From: Paradevosia shaoguanensis
GTDB taxonomy: Bacteria > Pseudomonadota > Alphaproteobacteria > Rhizobiales > Devosiaceae
Assembly: GCF_016801025.1 (NCBI RefSeq)
Contig: NZ_CP068983.1
Location: forward strand, 4,394,501-4,458,500
DNA: 64,000 nucleotides
Direction of reading: 5' to 3'
Shown: piece after piece, positions 17,199 to 26,509 of the stretch
Numbering within the stretch: position 1 is the stretch's first letter
Layout: every line of letters begins with the position of its first letter
The notes under the pieces: generated by a model
Seen by the model: only the letters and a program-made list of their open reading frames with translations
The model's database searches: none
What the model was told of the DNA's origin: nothing
Position numbers and translations under genes: made by a program

Positions 17199-18060
17199 AC
17201 GGCAGGATTGGCAAGTTGGAGCGGGCGGCTTGGCAGCTATGCCGGCACTGCGATCGATCCCCTCGCCCAAACCTCCAGCCGCGAAGCCCGCCCGTGAATG
17301 GGGCCGGTTCCGTATGATGTCTAGCCGTTCCGGATTTGGGTCGCTCGATGGTCCCCGCACATGCACAAGGCTAACGCCGGGCCTTCCACCTTGGCTGCCA
17401 CAGGGCGCGACCTCAACCGCACTTCCGGAGCGATTCAGGACCGCCCGCCCGTCCAAGCCAGCAAGAGGTTAGCCTTCGGAAGGCGACCAGCCGAGTGTCG
17501 CCCCCTTATCAACGTTGGCGTATCGGCACGGACGGGCCGCTTATCGCCGTCGGTGACCCACTTCCAACATGCCTCCTCCCCGTATGACCGGCTCCACGAG
17601 ACTGGCCCCCGGGGCACAGTCGAGAATAGGCGGAAGAGCAGTACCGGCAGCAGCTTTATCTCACCTGCTTCGGAGCCTCTCTGGTGGGCCTCTCTTGTTT
17701 AGGCTGCGCAAAAATGGCGCCGTAGCGAGTGCCTTACGCGACGCCCGGCGCTCCTCGGGAGACGATTTTGGGTGCGCGGCCCGCCTTCAGGTCGAAGCAA
17801 CACCCACGCTATCGTCCGTGAGATTGCCACCGCCAGCGGCCCTGGCTTACTCCATCGATCCCTCAGTCACAGAATCGATGCTTCGGTCGCAGAGTAGACA
17901 CGCCAACGGCTCGACTCGCGGCAGTCACGCAATAAACCCGGCTAAACAGTGCGGACCGGCACTTCGAGATCACGGCGGAAACTCGGTGAGGCCTAGTCCC
18001 TAGGGTCCGTACTCAATTGCACCGGTAGATGAGGTTGCGATGGTCGCCACACCCCCCGGA
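17199..18060. other. 862 bases without recognisable gene
   Basis: Tail-to-tail gap between the hydrolase-fold gene and the helix-hairpin-helix gene. Short open frames exist on both strands but none shows a family motif, a ribosome site with sensible codon use, or a signal peptide. I looked for RNase P, tmRNA, SRP and 6S signatures by eye and found none. It may be a decayed gene or an unknown structured RNA. Confidence 0.4.
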
Positions 18061-18144
18061 CTTCCCCGGACTTGATCCGGGGCCCATTGCCATTCTCCAC
18101 TCGAGTGGAGGAACCCGTGGGCCCCGGCTCTGCGGCCGGGGAAG
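18061..18144. repeat. three-stem palindromic repeat, copy 3
   Basis: Nearly identical to copy 1 (3851-3934). The left stem CCCCGGACTTGATCCGGGG, the central CTCCACTCGAGTGGAG and the right stem CCCCGGCTCTGCGGCCGGGG are all perfect. Differences are confined to unpaired linkers. It too lies in a tail-to-tail gap, 96 bases from the stop of the helix-hairpin-helix gene. Confidence 0.82.
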
Positions 18145-18239
18145 TTCAGTGGCGCGGCAGACGGACGGCGCTTCCGTTGGACTCTTTCGAATGGGAAGAT
18201 AAGGCGCTCTGGGGCACCGGGACTTATTGAGTTCGGATC

Positions 18240-18800
18240 CTAGGCCTTCCCCTTCACCCGCCGCGGCCGAAGTGCCTTGGCCTGCTTGCTCCACTCCTCG
18301 CGAACGACACGCCCGCCGAGCCCCAGCCGCTCATCCAGCATTGCCGCGGCTTTCTTGTTCAATGCTGCCAACTGATCGAGATGGAATACTCCTGCCTCAT
18401 GCAGCCGCGCCTCAAGCTTCGGCCCGATCCCGTTGATCTGCTTGAGGTCATCCGGCTTGCCGTCGCGCGGCTCCGCCAGCGCAAACGGCAGACCGGCCAT
18501 CGGCTCAGGCTCAGCATCGGCGGTCAAATCCGCGGCATCTTCCAACGGCGGCGCAGGCACGACAATCCGCACATTGGCCCTACGCGGCCGAGCCGGCATC
18601 GAGGTCGCCACGTCGAAGGGCGATGCGGTCTCATCAACATCGCTCTCAGCCGCGGCGCTATCACCTGAAGCCGCCGGCGCACTCTGAGCCGTACGCCGCA
18701 CGCCAGGCGACCGGCTGGCCCGACGTGCCACATATCCGCCAATGCAGCCGACCAGGTAAACGACCAGCACCGCCAGGGCAGCCTCGATCACGCCGCTCAT
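18240..18800 (-). CDS. membrane-anchored helix-hairpin-helix protein
   Basis: 186 residues. One N-terminal membrane helix (VIEAALAVLVVYLVGCIGGYVA, about 4-25), then a low-complexity Ala/Pro/Glu linker. The C-terminal domain, KPDDLKQINGIGPKLEARLHEAGVFHLDQLAAL, is the helix-hairpin-helix-like domain also seen at the C-terminus of some rhizobial NuoE proteins. That domain usually means nucleic-acid or protein binding. The start codon overlaps the stop of the 39-residue peptide by four bases, so both belong to the OmpA operon. Function unknown. Confidence 0.75.
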   Translation of the reverse strand: MSGVIEAALAVLVVYLVGCIGGYVARRASRSPGVRRTAQSAPAASGDSAAAESDVDETASPFDVATSMPARPRRANVRIVVPAPPLEDAADLTADAEPEPMAGLPFALAEPRDGKPDDLKQINGIGPKLEARLHEAGVFHLDQLAALNKKAAAMLDERLGLGGRVVREEWSKQAKALRPRRVKGKA

Positions 18801-18916
18801 TTACTCCCTCCGGCATCCTTGCCGGCCTTAACCCAGCCGCTTGCGAGGCCGGCCACCAGGGCGAGAACGAGCGGAGACCAATAGTTCGTGGTCAAACCGA
18901 TCAGCCATTCAACCAT
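18797..18916 (-). CDS. 39-residue single-pass membrane peptide
   Basis: Starts MVEWLIGLTTNYWSPLVLALVAGLASGW and ends KAGKDAGGSK. One membrane helix with a basic C-terminal end. The ATG at 18916 has AAGG eight bases upstream. It lies 10 bases after the OmpA-like gene and overlaps the next gene by four (ATGA). Its operon position and clean coupling argue that it is real. No family recognised; possibly an assembly or anchoring partner of the OmpA-like protein. Confidence 0.65.
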   Translation of the reverse strand: MVEWLIGLTTNYWSPLVLALVAGLASGWVKAGKDAGGSK

Positions 18917-18926
18917 GCGCGCAGCC

Positions 18927-20333
18927 TTATCTGTGTTCGTCGAGCACCGTGAACACGATGCGGCGGTTCTGCTGCTTGCCGGCAGCGGTATCGTTGCTGG
19001 CGATCGGCACGGTCTCTCCATATCCGATGGCATAGAGGCGCGTATCCTTGACGCCCTCCTCCACGAGGACCGCCGTCACAGCCTCGGCCCGAGCCACGGA
19101 CAAGGCCAGGTTCGCATCGGCATCGCCATCGCTATCGGTGTGCCCCTCGACGTGCACCGTCGCATCCGGGCACTGCTCGAGGATCGCCGCCAGGTCCTTG
19201 AGTGCGCCGCGCGATTCATCGGTCATCCGCGCGCTGCCCGATTGGAAGAGGATCGTATGCGTCCCCGCAAACTCCGCCACCTGCGTACGGCAAACGTCGT
19301 TGGGCGCCGGCCCGGCGAGCTCGATCGACCACGCGCCGGTATCTGAAAGCGCCGCGAGTTCGGCCTTCGCGTTCGTCAGGTCACCAACACTGGACGCCTT
19401 GCCTTGAAGGGTCCACTTGCCGCCCTCGAATGCCAGTTCTCCGTCGCTGAGCTTCATCAGGGCCCGCAACCCACCAACCGCATCGGCTATAAAAGTTTCC
19501 GGAGCGCCTTCGGCTATGGAAAGCCCCGTGGTCGGCGCACTCCCGGCCACCACGCCAAAATACCGCATTGCGGGATCTGTCGGCACAGCGCCGCTCAGCA
19601 CAACCGCCCCTCCGGCAACACGAGATGCCTTGAACGCATAGTTCGGGTCGATGGCAGGCACAGTCGGCGGCGCGACCTCGGCCCCGGCCGCGTCGGTAGG
19701 TTCTGCCGCCTCCGCGCTTTCGGTCACGTCCGTTTGTGTCGGCGCTTCGGAGGCTGCCGGCTCGCTCGCTGCCGCCGGCGCCTGTGCAGCCGCTGCTGAA
19801 ACCGCAGGAGCAGCACCGGTCGCCGCGGTGGGGACCGCATCGGATGCTTTCGGCGCCGAGACTTCAAGCAATGCCAGCACCACTCCGGCCGGCACGCCCG
19901 ATTTGCTCATCTCATTAAGCGCCGATTCATCGGCCTCGGATTTGGCGACACCCTTGATCGTCACGACATTGCTGCGCAGCGCAATTCGACCTTCGGCAAG
20001 ATGTTCGGCCGCATTGAGGGCAAACGCCAGTCCTGCAGCATAGGCGGAAGGCGCGCCATCGGCAATCGTCACGCCTTTGGTGTCCGCACCAGCAAGCGCG
20101 CTCAACTTGTCGAGCGATTGCTGATCCGGAACAAAGCCATGAAATTCAACGCCATGGCTCTCAGGCGTCACCTGCAGAGTCAGCCAGAAATCAGCAACCT
20201 TAGCGGCCGGAAGCGTAACGATGGAGCCAGCCGAGTTGCCCGGTGTCGTCGCCTCCTGGCCAATAGATGCGCTTACAAAAACGACGCTGCTCAGAAGAAC
20301 GCCTATCAAAGCCCAGTACCCGAAACGCCGCAT
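18927..20333 (-). CDS. OmpA-family envelope protein with duplicated N-terminal modules
   Basis: 468 residues. Signal peptide at 1-25. Two copies of a module of about 120 residues (TPESHGVEFHGFVPDQQSL ... and RVAGGAVVLSGAVPTDPAM ...), each with an IADGAPS/IAEGAPE motif, resemble BON-type repeats and flank an Ala/Pro/Glu linker (about 165-235). The C-terminal OmpA-like peptidoglycan-binding domain has ILFQSGSARMT, HVEGHTDSDGDADANLALSVARAEAV and GYGETVPIASNDTAAGKQQNRRI. GAGG is five bases before the ATG. It probably tethers the envelope to the wall. First gene of a three-gene operon. Confidence 0.87.
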   Translation of the reverse strand: MRRFGYWALIGVLLSSVVFVSASIGQEATTPGNSAGSIVTLPAAKVADFWLTLQVTPESHGVEFHGFVPDQQSLDKLSALAGADTKGVTIADGAPSAYAAGLAFALNAAEHLAEGRIALRSNVVTIKGVAKSEADESALNEMSKSGVPAGVVLALLEVSAPKASDAVPTAATGAAPAVSAAAAQAPAAASEPAASEAPTQTDVTESAEAAEPTDAAGAEVAPPTVPAIDPNYAFKASRVAGGAVVLSGAVPTDPAMRYFGVVAGSAPTTGLSIAEGAPETFIADAVGGLRALMKLSDGELAFEGGKWTLQGKASSVGDLTNAKAELAALSDTGAWSIELAGPAPNDVCRTQVAEFAGTHTILFQSGSARMTDESRGALKDLAAILEQCPDATVHVEGHTDSDGDADANLALSVARAEAVTAVLVEEGVKDTRLYAIGYGETVPIASNDTAAGKQQNRRIVFTVLDEHR

Positions 20334-20465
20334 GCCATCCTCGTCCGCAAGATCAGTTCAGCCGGAAGCTACCCGTCGAATCGCGGCTTTGAAACCATCA
20401 AGCTCCAGGAAAGCACTTCTTCAGACCGCGAATACGCCAGAAGTGACGAAGGCGCCACAAAAGCA

Positions 20466-20492
20466 GAAAGGCCCGGCAAAGCCGGGCCTTTC
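20466..20492 (-). terminator. terminator downstream of porin gene
   Basis: Perfect 12-base stem, GAAAGGCCCGGC / GCCGGGCCTTTC, with a three-base loop and no mismatch. It lies 22 bases after the porin stop and upstream of the OmpA operon. The minus-strand 3' side continues into a T-containing tract, fitting a factor-independent terminator. Confidence 0.8.
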
Positions 20493-20514
20493 CAATTCAG
20501 ACAGAAGCAAAAGC

Positions 20515-22056
20515 TTACTGGAAGGTCTTGGCAGCCTTGAAGGTAGCCTTGTAAGCGCCTTCCGAGTTGGCCTGGCCCTTGATCGAGGCAGTGAAGTCGC
20601 CGCCCGGAGCCCAATCGAGACCGATCGAGCCGTAGTAAGCGGTGCTGTTGCCCGACAACGGCGGGGGAGCAAGCGAAGCCTGCACAACGTCGCCACCATA
20701 GACACCAACGGCAGCACTGGCCTTGAGAGTCTCGGTGAGAGCCGCAACGATCTGCGCCTCAACCTGCCACATGTTCCGATCCACAGCACCACCCGGCGCC
20801 GGGAGGATAAAGTTATTGGTGTGGAAGTAACGGCCGCCGAGGTTCAGCGACACGGTCTCGGTGACCTGAGCGCCGATAGACGCGCCAATACCATAACCGT
20901 CGGTCTTAACACCAGCAACATCGCTCGACTTGAACTCGCCCGACAGCGCCAGGGTGAACATGTCGAAGGTCGCCTGGCCGCTAACCAGACCATGCCAATA
21001 GTTGCGGTTGATACCGCCGGTGTTGTCACCGAGGTAAGCAACGGCTGCGCGAAGCTTGAAGTTATCAAACGTCGCAGTGGCACCGGTGTGAGCGAACCAC
21101 GAGTCGATGTGGCCATCGAGCACGCCGATCGCGCCGCCGGTCAGGTGAGCCGTCACAGACTCGCCAGCATAGTTGACAACGCCAAGCAGGGTGCCGGCAG
21201 AGTTGCCGTCCATGATCTTGCGTGCAACAGCGTTAGTACCCAAGATCGAGGCATTGCCGTCGCGGTTGTCGATGTTTTCGAGGCCGACACCGACCGACAC
21301 ACCATTGCCAAGATCGCTAACGGCCTGGATCGAGAGGCCACCGAGGAACGGCGCGCCATTCTTGAAGAGAACGCCAGCGTCCGTAGCCGTGGAACCGAAG
21401 AGACCGAGATAGTTGAACGGCACGTCATCATCAATGTTGCCGATCGAGCCGTCTTTGCCCTTCTTGCGAAGACCAGCCATCAGGACGGTGGTATCGCCAA
21501 CGGACACATAGGCTTCATTAAGTTCAACGCCAGCAGTGGAGTCGCCGTTCAGACCGATACCCTGATAGCCAAAGTTAAGCGGATCTGCCACGGTGTTGTC
21601 CGTCTGGGCCCAGCCGCCGTCCCTCATGCGGTAACGCTCGACCTGACGCAGACCAATAATGGCCTTCGCCTGACCGAAGTCACTGTCTGCCGCGGCGAGA
21701 ACACGAATCCAAGCCTCAACCTTGGAGTCGTAATCCACCGATTCGGTACCACCGGTGCGACCGTTCACCGAGCTACCCTTAACCATGAAGTCCGGGTTCG
21801 CGGTGGTGTTGTCGGCCCACGGGTTGCCCGGAAGCTGAGCGTAGGGAACGGCGGTGCGGTAGTCGCCCCAGTTGAATTCGTAGCTCACGCCACCGGTGAT
21901 CTGCAGGCAGTTGGTGTCGGACGAGATGGTCAGACCCGACAGGCCGAGGCTGTCGCAAACGTCGAGCGACGTCAGAACACCCAGGTCAGCTGCCTGAGCG
22001 CCCGAGGCCAGGCCGGCCGCAGCGATAGAACCTAGCAGAAGGCTCCTGATTTTCAT
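20515..22056 (-). CDS. outer-membrane porin, Rhizobiales Omp2/Porin_2 type
   Basis: 513 residues. Signal peptide MKIRSLLLGSIAAAGLASGAQA is followed by ADLGVLTSLDVCDSLGLSGLTISSDTNCLQITGGVSYEFNWGDY, the usual N-terminus of rhizobial general porins with its conserved cysteine pair. The rest is beta-barrel-like with many Gly, Asn and aromatic residues, and ends in a C-terminal Phe-Gln. GGAGGTC precedes the ATG. Codon use looks more AT-tolerant than its neighbours, as in highly expressed porins. Long leader upstream, strong terminator downstream. Confidence 0.9.
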   Translation of the reverse strand: MKIRSLLLGSIAAAGLASGAQAADLGVLTSLDVCDSLGLSGLTISSDTNCLQITGGVSYEFNWGDYRTAVPYAQLPGNPWADNTTANPDFMVKGSSVNGRTGGTESVDYDSKVEAWIRVLAAADSDFGQAKAIIGLRQVERYRMRDGGWAQTDNTVADPLNFGYQGIGLNGDSTAGVELNEAYVSVGDTTVLMAGLRKKGKDGSIGNIDDDVPFNYLGLFGSTATDAGVLFKNGAPFLGGLSIQAVSDLGNGVSVGVGLENIDNRDGNASILGTNAVARKIMDGNSAGTLLGVVNYAGESVTAHLTGGAIGVLDGHIDSWFAHTGATATFDNFKLRAAVAYLGDNTGGINRNYWHGLVSGQATFDMFTLALSGEFKSSDVAGVKTDGYGIGASIGAQVTETVSLNLGGRYFHTNNFILPAPGGAVDRNMWQVEAQIVAALTETLKASAAVGVYGGDVVQASLAPPPLSGNSTAYYGSIGLDWAPGGDFTASIKGQANSEGAYKATFKAAKTFQ

Positions 22057-22476
22057 TGTTGACCTCCAAAGTCAGTCATTTTTTGTGCCGGTGAACCGGC
22101 GGCTTGTCGAAACGCGACCACACTTGTTTGTGGTGCAGTGTGTTGCCGTCGCGTTGCGACCGACAAACGATCCCATGCATGGATTCGCAATACGCACTCT
22201 ACGCAAGGCGGTTGGGCGCGCAATCGCAGAAAAGCCACTTTCCGGCTGCGCAGCATGGTTGGGACATGGTTGTTGCAGATTCAGCACACAGTTGGAAACG
22301 CTTGATTAACCGCCCTAAACACTGTGTTAACAGGGCTTTCCCGCTGAGCTTCGCGGGGGCGGCCGCGGCCATTACTGTGACAGCTCTGCCCTATTTTGAT
22401 CACGTGTTTGGCCGGTATTCCGGACGAGCGAAGTTTCGTTTGCATATCCAATGACCTGAGGAAGGACGGACGGTTC
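22057..22476. promoter_or_regulatory. porin leader and divergent promoter region
   Basis: 420 bases between the porin and the SDR gene, without a credible gene. Features: a perfect hairpin GCCGGT-ga-ACCGGC (22087-22100) within the porin 5' leader, and a small palindrome AACACTGTGTT (22318-22328). A long leader is usual for regulated porins. Confidence 0.4.
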
Positions 22477-23220
22477 ATGAGTGAGGGCAAGGTGGCGGTC
22501 GTTACTGGGGCGACGTCGGGAATCGGCAAGGCGTGCGCCATCGGGCTATCGCAAGCGGGCTACAGGGTCGCCATTTGCGGCCGCCGGCGCGACCGGCTCG
22601 ATGAAGCGACTGAAGAGGCGGGCGCTGCATTCTTCGCGGCTTGCGACGTGTCCGACCCAGGAGACGTCAATCGATTCTTCGCGCGGGTGCGTGATCAGCT
22701 CGGTCGGGTCGATTTCGTTTTCAACAATGCCGGACGTTTCAGCCCGGCCGCCTCGTTTGGAGACACAGACATCTCCACCTGGACGGACGTGGTGGATACC
22801 AACCTCAATGGGGCATTCTTCGTGGCGCGCGAGGCGTTCAGGGCGATGCGGGACCAGAACCCGCAAGGCGGCCGCATCGTCAACAATGGTTCGATCTCGG
22901 CCTACTCGCCGCGGCCGGGCGCAGCGCCCTACACCGTCACGAAACACGCTATCACTGGCTTGACCAAGGCGATCTCGCTCGATGGTCGCGCGTTCAATAT
23001 CGCCTGCGGGCAGATCGATATCGGCAATACTGCGAGCGACATGACCGCCTCCATGCAGTCCGGCGTGCTTCAGGCCAATGGCACGATCATGCCGGAGCCG
23101 ACCTTTGAGGTGCGTCATGTGGTGGACGCGATCGTCTACATGGCGAATCTGCCGCTCGAGGCCAATGTGCAGTTCATGACCATCATGGCGACGAACATGC
23201 CCTATATCGGTCGCGGATAA
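22477..23220 (+). CDS. short-chain dehydrogenase/reductase
   Basis: 247 residues. NAD(P)-dependent oxidoreductase of the classical SDR type. Cofactor motif TGATSGIGKA at about 11-20, NNAG in VFNNAGRF, catalytic Ser in NGSISAYS, and the Tyr-Lys pair in YTVTKHA. The ATG at 22477 gives the standard N-terminus and has GAGGAAGGA upstream; the frame extends to 22396 without support. It stands alone, convergent with nagA. Substrate unknown. Confidence 0.9.
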   Translation: MSEGKVAVVTGATSGIGKACAIGLSQAGYRVAICGRRRDRLDEATEEAGAAFFAACDVSDPGDVNRFFARVRDQLGRVDFVFNNAGRFSPAASFGDTDISTWTDVVDTNLNGAFFVAREAFRAMRDQNPQGGRIVNNGSISAYSPRPGAAPYTVTKHAITGLTKAISLDGRAFNIACGQIDIGNTASDMTASMQSGVLQANGTIMPEPTFEVRHVVDAIVYMANLPLEANVQFMTIMATNMPYIGRG

Positions 23221-23221
23221 T

Positions 23222-23243
23222 GGGCGAGGCTTGCGCCCCGCCC
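23222..23243. terminator. possible bidirectional terminator SDR / nagA
   Basis: GGGCGAGGC and GCCCCGCCC pair with one mismatch around a four-base loop in the 30-base gap between two convergent genes. There is no T-run, so only the position and stem support it. Confidence 0.4.
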
Positions 23244-23250
23244 CATCCAA

Positions 23251-24404
23251 TCAGGCGGCGAAGACGCTCTGACCGTCGATCCAGGTCGAGTTGACCTTGA
23301 GCGTATCGGAGAGATGCACGAAGCTCGCGACCGAGCCCTGCCCCAGAAAGCCGTGGCGGTGCGCTACGCCGAGTGAGCGCGCCGGGTAGAGGGTTGCCAT
23401 ACGCAGGGCCTCTTCGAGGCTTAGCCCCACCACATCGCGTATATACTTGATGGCGTCGATCATCGTGAGATCGGCGCCGGCTAGTGTGCCATCCTCCAGA
23501 CGCAGCGCGCCGTTGGCGCGGTGAATTACGCGGCCATTGAGCGTGAAGCTTTGCAGGTCGCTGCCCGTCAGCGACATGGCGTCGGTAACGAGGAAGATAT
23601 GGGCTGGACCGGTCTTGGCGCGTAGCGCGATGCCGATGGTTTCCGGGTGTACGTGGATACCGTCGGCAATGAGGCCGGCGCTCATCGAGCCAAGGGACAG
23701 GACGGAGCCCGCGACGCCCGGTTCGCGATTGCCGATCTGGCTCATGGCGTTGAAGAGATGGGTCGCCATGCTGGCGCCGGCCTTGGCTGCCGCTTCCACC
23801 TGGACCATCGAAGCATCGGAATGGCCGATACTGACGACAACGCCGGCTTCGGTGAGGCGAGCGATCTGCTCAGGCTTCACGGTTTCGGCGGCGACCGTCG
23901 TCAGGAGATTCGGCAAGGCCTGGCGAGCCGCGATGAGATTGGCGAGATCCTCCTCGTTCATCGGGCGGATGAGCGCGGGGTCGTGGGCACCCTTGCGCGC
24001 GAGGGAAAGGTGCGGACCTTCGAGGTGCAGGCCAAGGAAACCAGGAAGCTGTGCTTCGACGGCCGCTTTGCCTGCGGCGACGGTTTCAGCGGTGATCGCC
24101 GGTGTATCGGTTATCAACGTCGGCAGCAGCGCGGTTGTGCCGTACTGGTAGTGCGCCGAGCAGATGGTCCTGAGGCCGGAAAGCGTGCGGTCTTCATTGA
24201 GAAGAACACCGCCACCGCCATTGACCTGCAGGTCGATAAAGCCGGGAACGAGCATGCCGCCAGCGAAATCGTGCCGAGCGACGCCATGTGGGATGTCGCC
24301 AATGGCAACGATACCCTCGACGACGCCGTCATTCACCAGCAGCGCCGAATCCTCGATCCATTCCTCGCCATCGAAGATACGGGCGCCGAGAAAAGCAGTA
24401 CGGG

Positions 24405-24408
<4 letters not shown>
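23251..24408 (-). CDS. nagA: N-acetylglucosamine-6-phosphate deacetylase
   Basis: 385 residues. Removes acetate from GlcNAc-6-phosphate in cytoplasmic amino-sugar breakdown. Metal and active-site motifs: GFIDLQVNG (56-64), HLEGPH (128-133, with Glu130), VSIGHSDAS, MATHLFNAMS and the catalytic Asp in IFLVTDAMS. The start overlaps the stop of the upstream SIS gene by four bases. It forms an operon with that deaminase and a GntR regulator. Confidence 0.94.
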
Positions 24409-25425
<1,017 letters not shown>

Positions 25426-25433
<8 letters not shown>

Positions 25434-26217
25434 TGGCGGTTCCAGTCTGTCGTAGGGTTTCGCCGAGGCGAAGTTCGGCGACGAAGTCGTAGGTATCACC
25501 TCGATAGATCGAGCGCGTGAACTCTATCACACGCCCGGAGGCCAGGTACGAAATGCGTTCGATGTTGAGGCTTGCCGAACCGGCGGCGACATCAAGGAGC
25601 TTTGCGTCCCTCTCGCCCAGATTCGCCGCGCGGATACGCTGAATGGCCCGGATCGGACGATTGCCGCTCTTTTCGAGGTGAGTGTAGAGCGAATTCTGCA
25701 CGACCTGCGGGTCCGGCAGAATACGGGCCGAGAGCGCTGCCCGCTCGATAGCCATCGGCACGTCGTTGGAAAGCCGCAGGCGACCGAGCCGCGCGACCAT
25801 ATCGCCGGAGGAAAGGCCCAGGGTCACGGTCTCCTCGGGCGACGGGATGTAGATTCCCTTCTCCAGCCACTCCGAGCGCACGCTCATGCCGCGCCGTGCC
25901 ATATCCTCGGTAAAGGACGTGAGGTGCGAGAGCGATTGCTCCACGCGCTGGCTTTGCGGCGCGACGAAGGTGCCCGAGCCGTGGCGCTGAATAAGCACGC
26001 CGTCCTGGACAAGATGCTGGACGGCCTTACGGACCGTGACACGGGAAACGTCTGCTTTGAGAGCCAAGTCACGCTCGGAAGGAAGAGCGTCGCCGGGCTT
26101 GATCGCGCCGCGATGGATAGCGTCTTCGATCCAGCGCTTGAGCTGCAGGTAGAGCGGCCCGCCCTGTGGGAGCGCCACCGGGTTGGTGTCGAAAATGCTG
26201 TCAGGCTCTCCGCTCAC
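25426..26217 (-). CDS. GntR-family (HutC/NagR-like) transcription regulator
   Basis: 263 residues from the GTG at 26217. The N-terminal winged helix-turn-helix has PLYLQLKRWIEDAIHRGAIKPGDALPSERDLALKADVSRVTVRKAVQHLV. The UTRA effector domain follows (SLNIERISYLASGRVIEFTRSIYRGDTYDF), the fold that senses phosphorylated amino sugars in NagR/DasR. GGAGG lies four bases upstream of the GTG; the ATG at 26316 would add an unusual tail. First gene of the gntR-SIS-nagA operon. Two near-identical operator-like motifs lie upstream. Confidence 0.88.
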
Positions 26218-26260
26218 TATTCCTCCAAACCAGGCAACCACGCGAACTTTTCGCGTCAAG

Positions 26261-26279
26261 ATACCAATAAAATACCATT
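26261..26279 (-). promoter_or_regulatory. operator-like motif, nag-side copy
   Basis: Minus strand reads AATGGTATTTTATTGGTAT. It matches the motif at 26389-26407 in 17 of 19 positions, and in the plus direction contains ATACCA twice, 11 bases apart. It lies about 45 bases upstream of the gntR start, a natural site for autoregulation. Confidence 0.55.
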
Positions 26280-26388
26280 GACCAAGGGAAAAGTGGCGTT
26301 CTGAGGTCTTGCCCACAGATCACCGGTGTTCGCCCTCATCCCCGTGTGGAGAAGAACTGAAAATCTGCTCCGCGCGGCCTTATGGACA

Positions 26389-26407
26389 AATGGTATGTTA
26401 TTGGCAT
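26389..26407 (+). promoter_or_regulatory. operator-like motif, binding-protein-side copy
   Basis: Plus strand reads AATGGTATGTTATTGGCAT, 17 of 19 identical to the inverse of 26261-26279. It lies about 100 bases upstream of the sugar-binding protein gene. A shared regulator, most simply the adjacent GntR protein, would tie that gene to amino-sugar catabolism. Confidence 0.55.
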
Positions 26408-26509
26408 TAATGCAAACGGAGGGCGGATGCCAATGCCGCGGTGGCGCGATTTCGGTTGTGACCGCAGGCGTTTTGCACGATCTCTGAGGCAGACTTCAAG
26501 GAAAAGAGC

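Noticed and set aside
17199-18060. RNase P RNA, SRP RNA or 6S RNA
   Set aside because: Universal core motifs of these RNAs are not visible on either strand.
3851-18144. CRISPR-like array from the three repeats
   Set aside because: The copies are single, kilobases apart, and have no spacers; they are dispersed intergenic elements.
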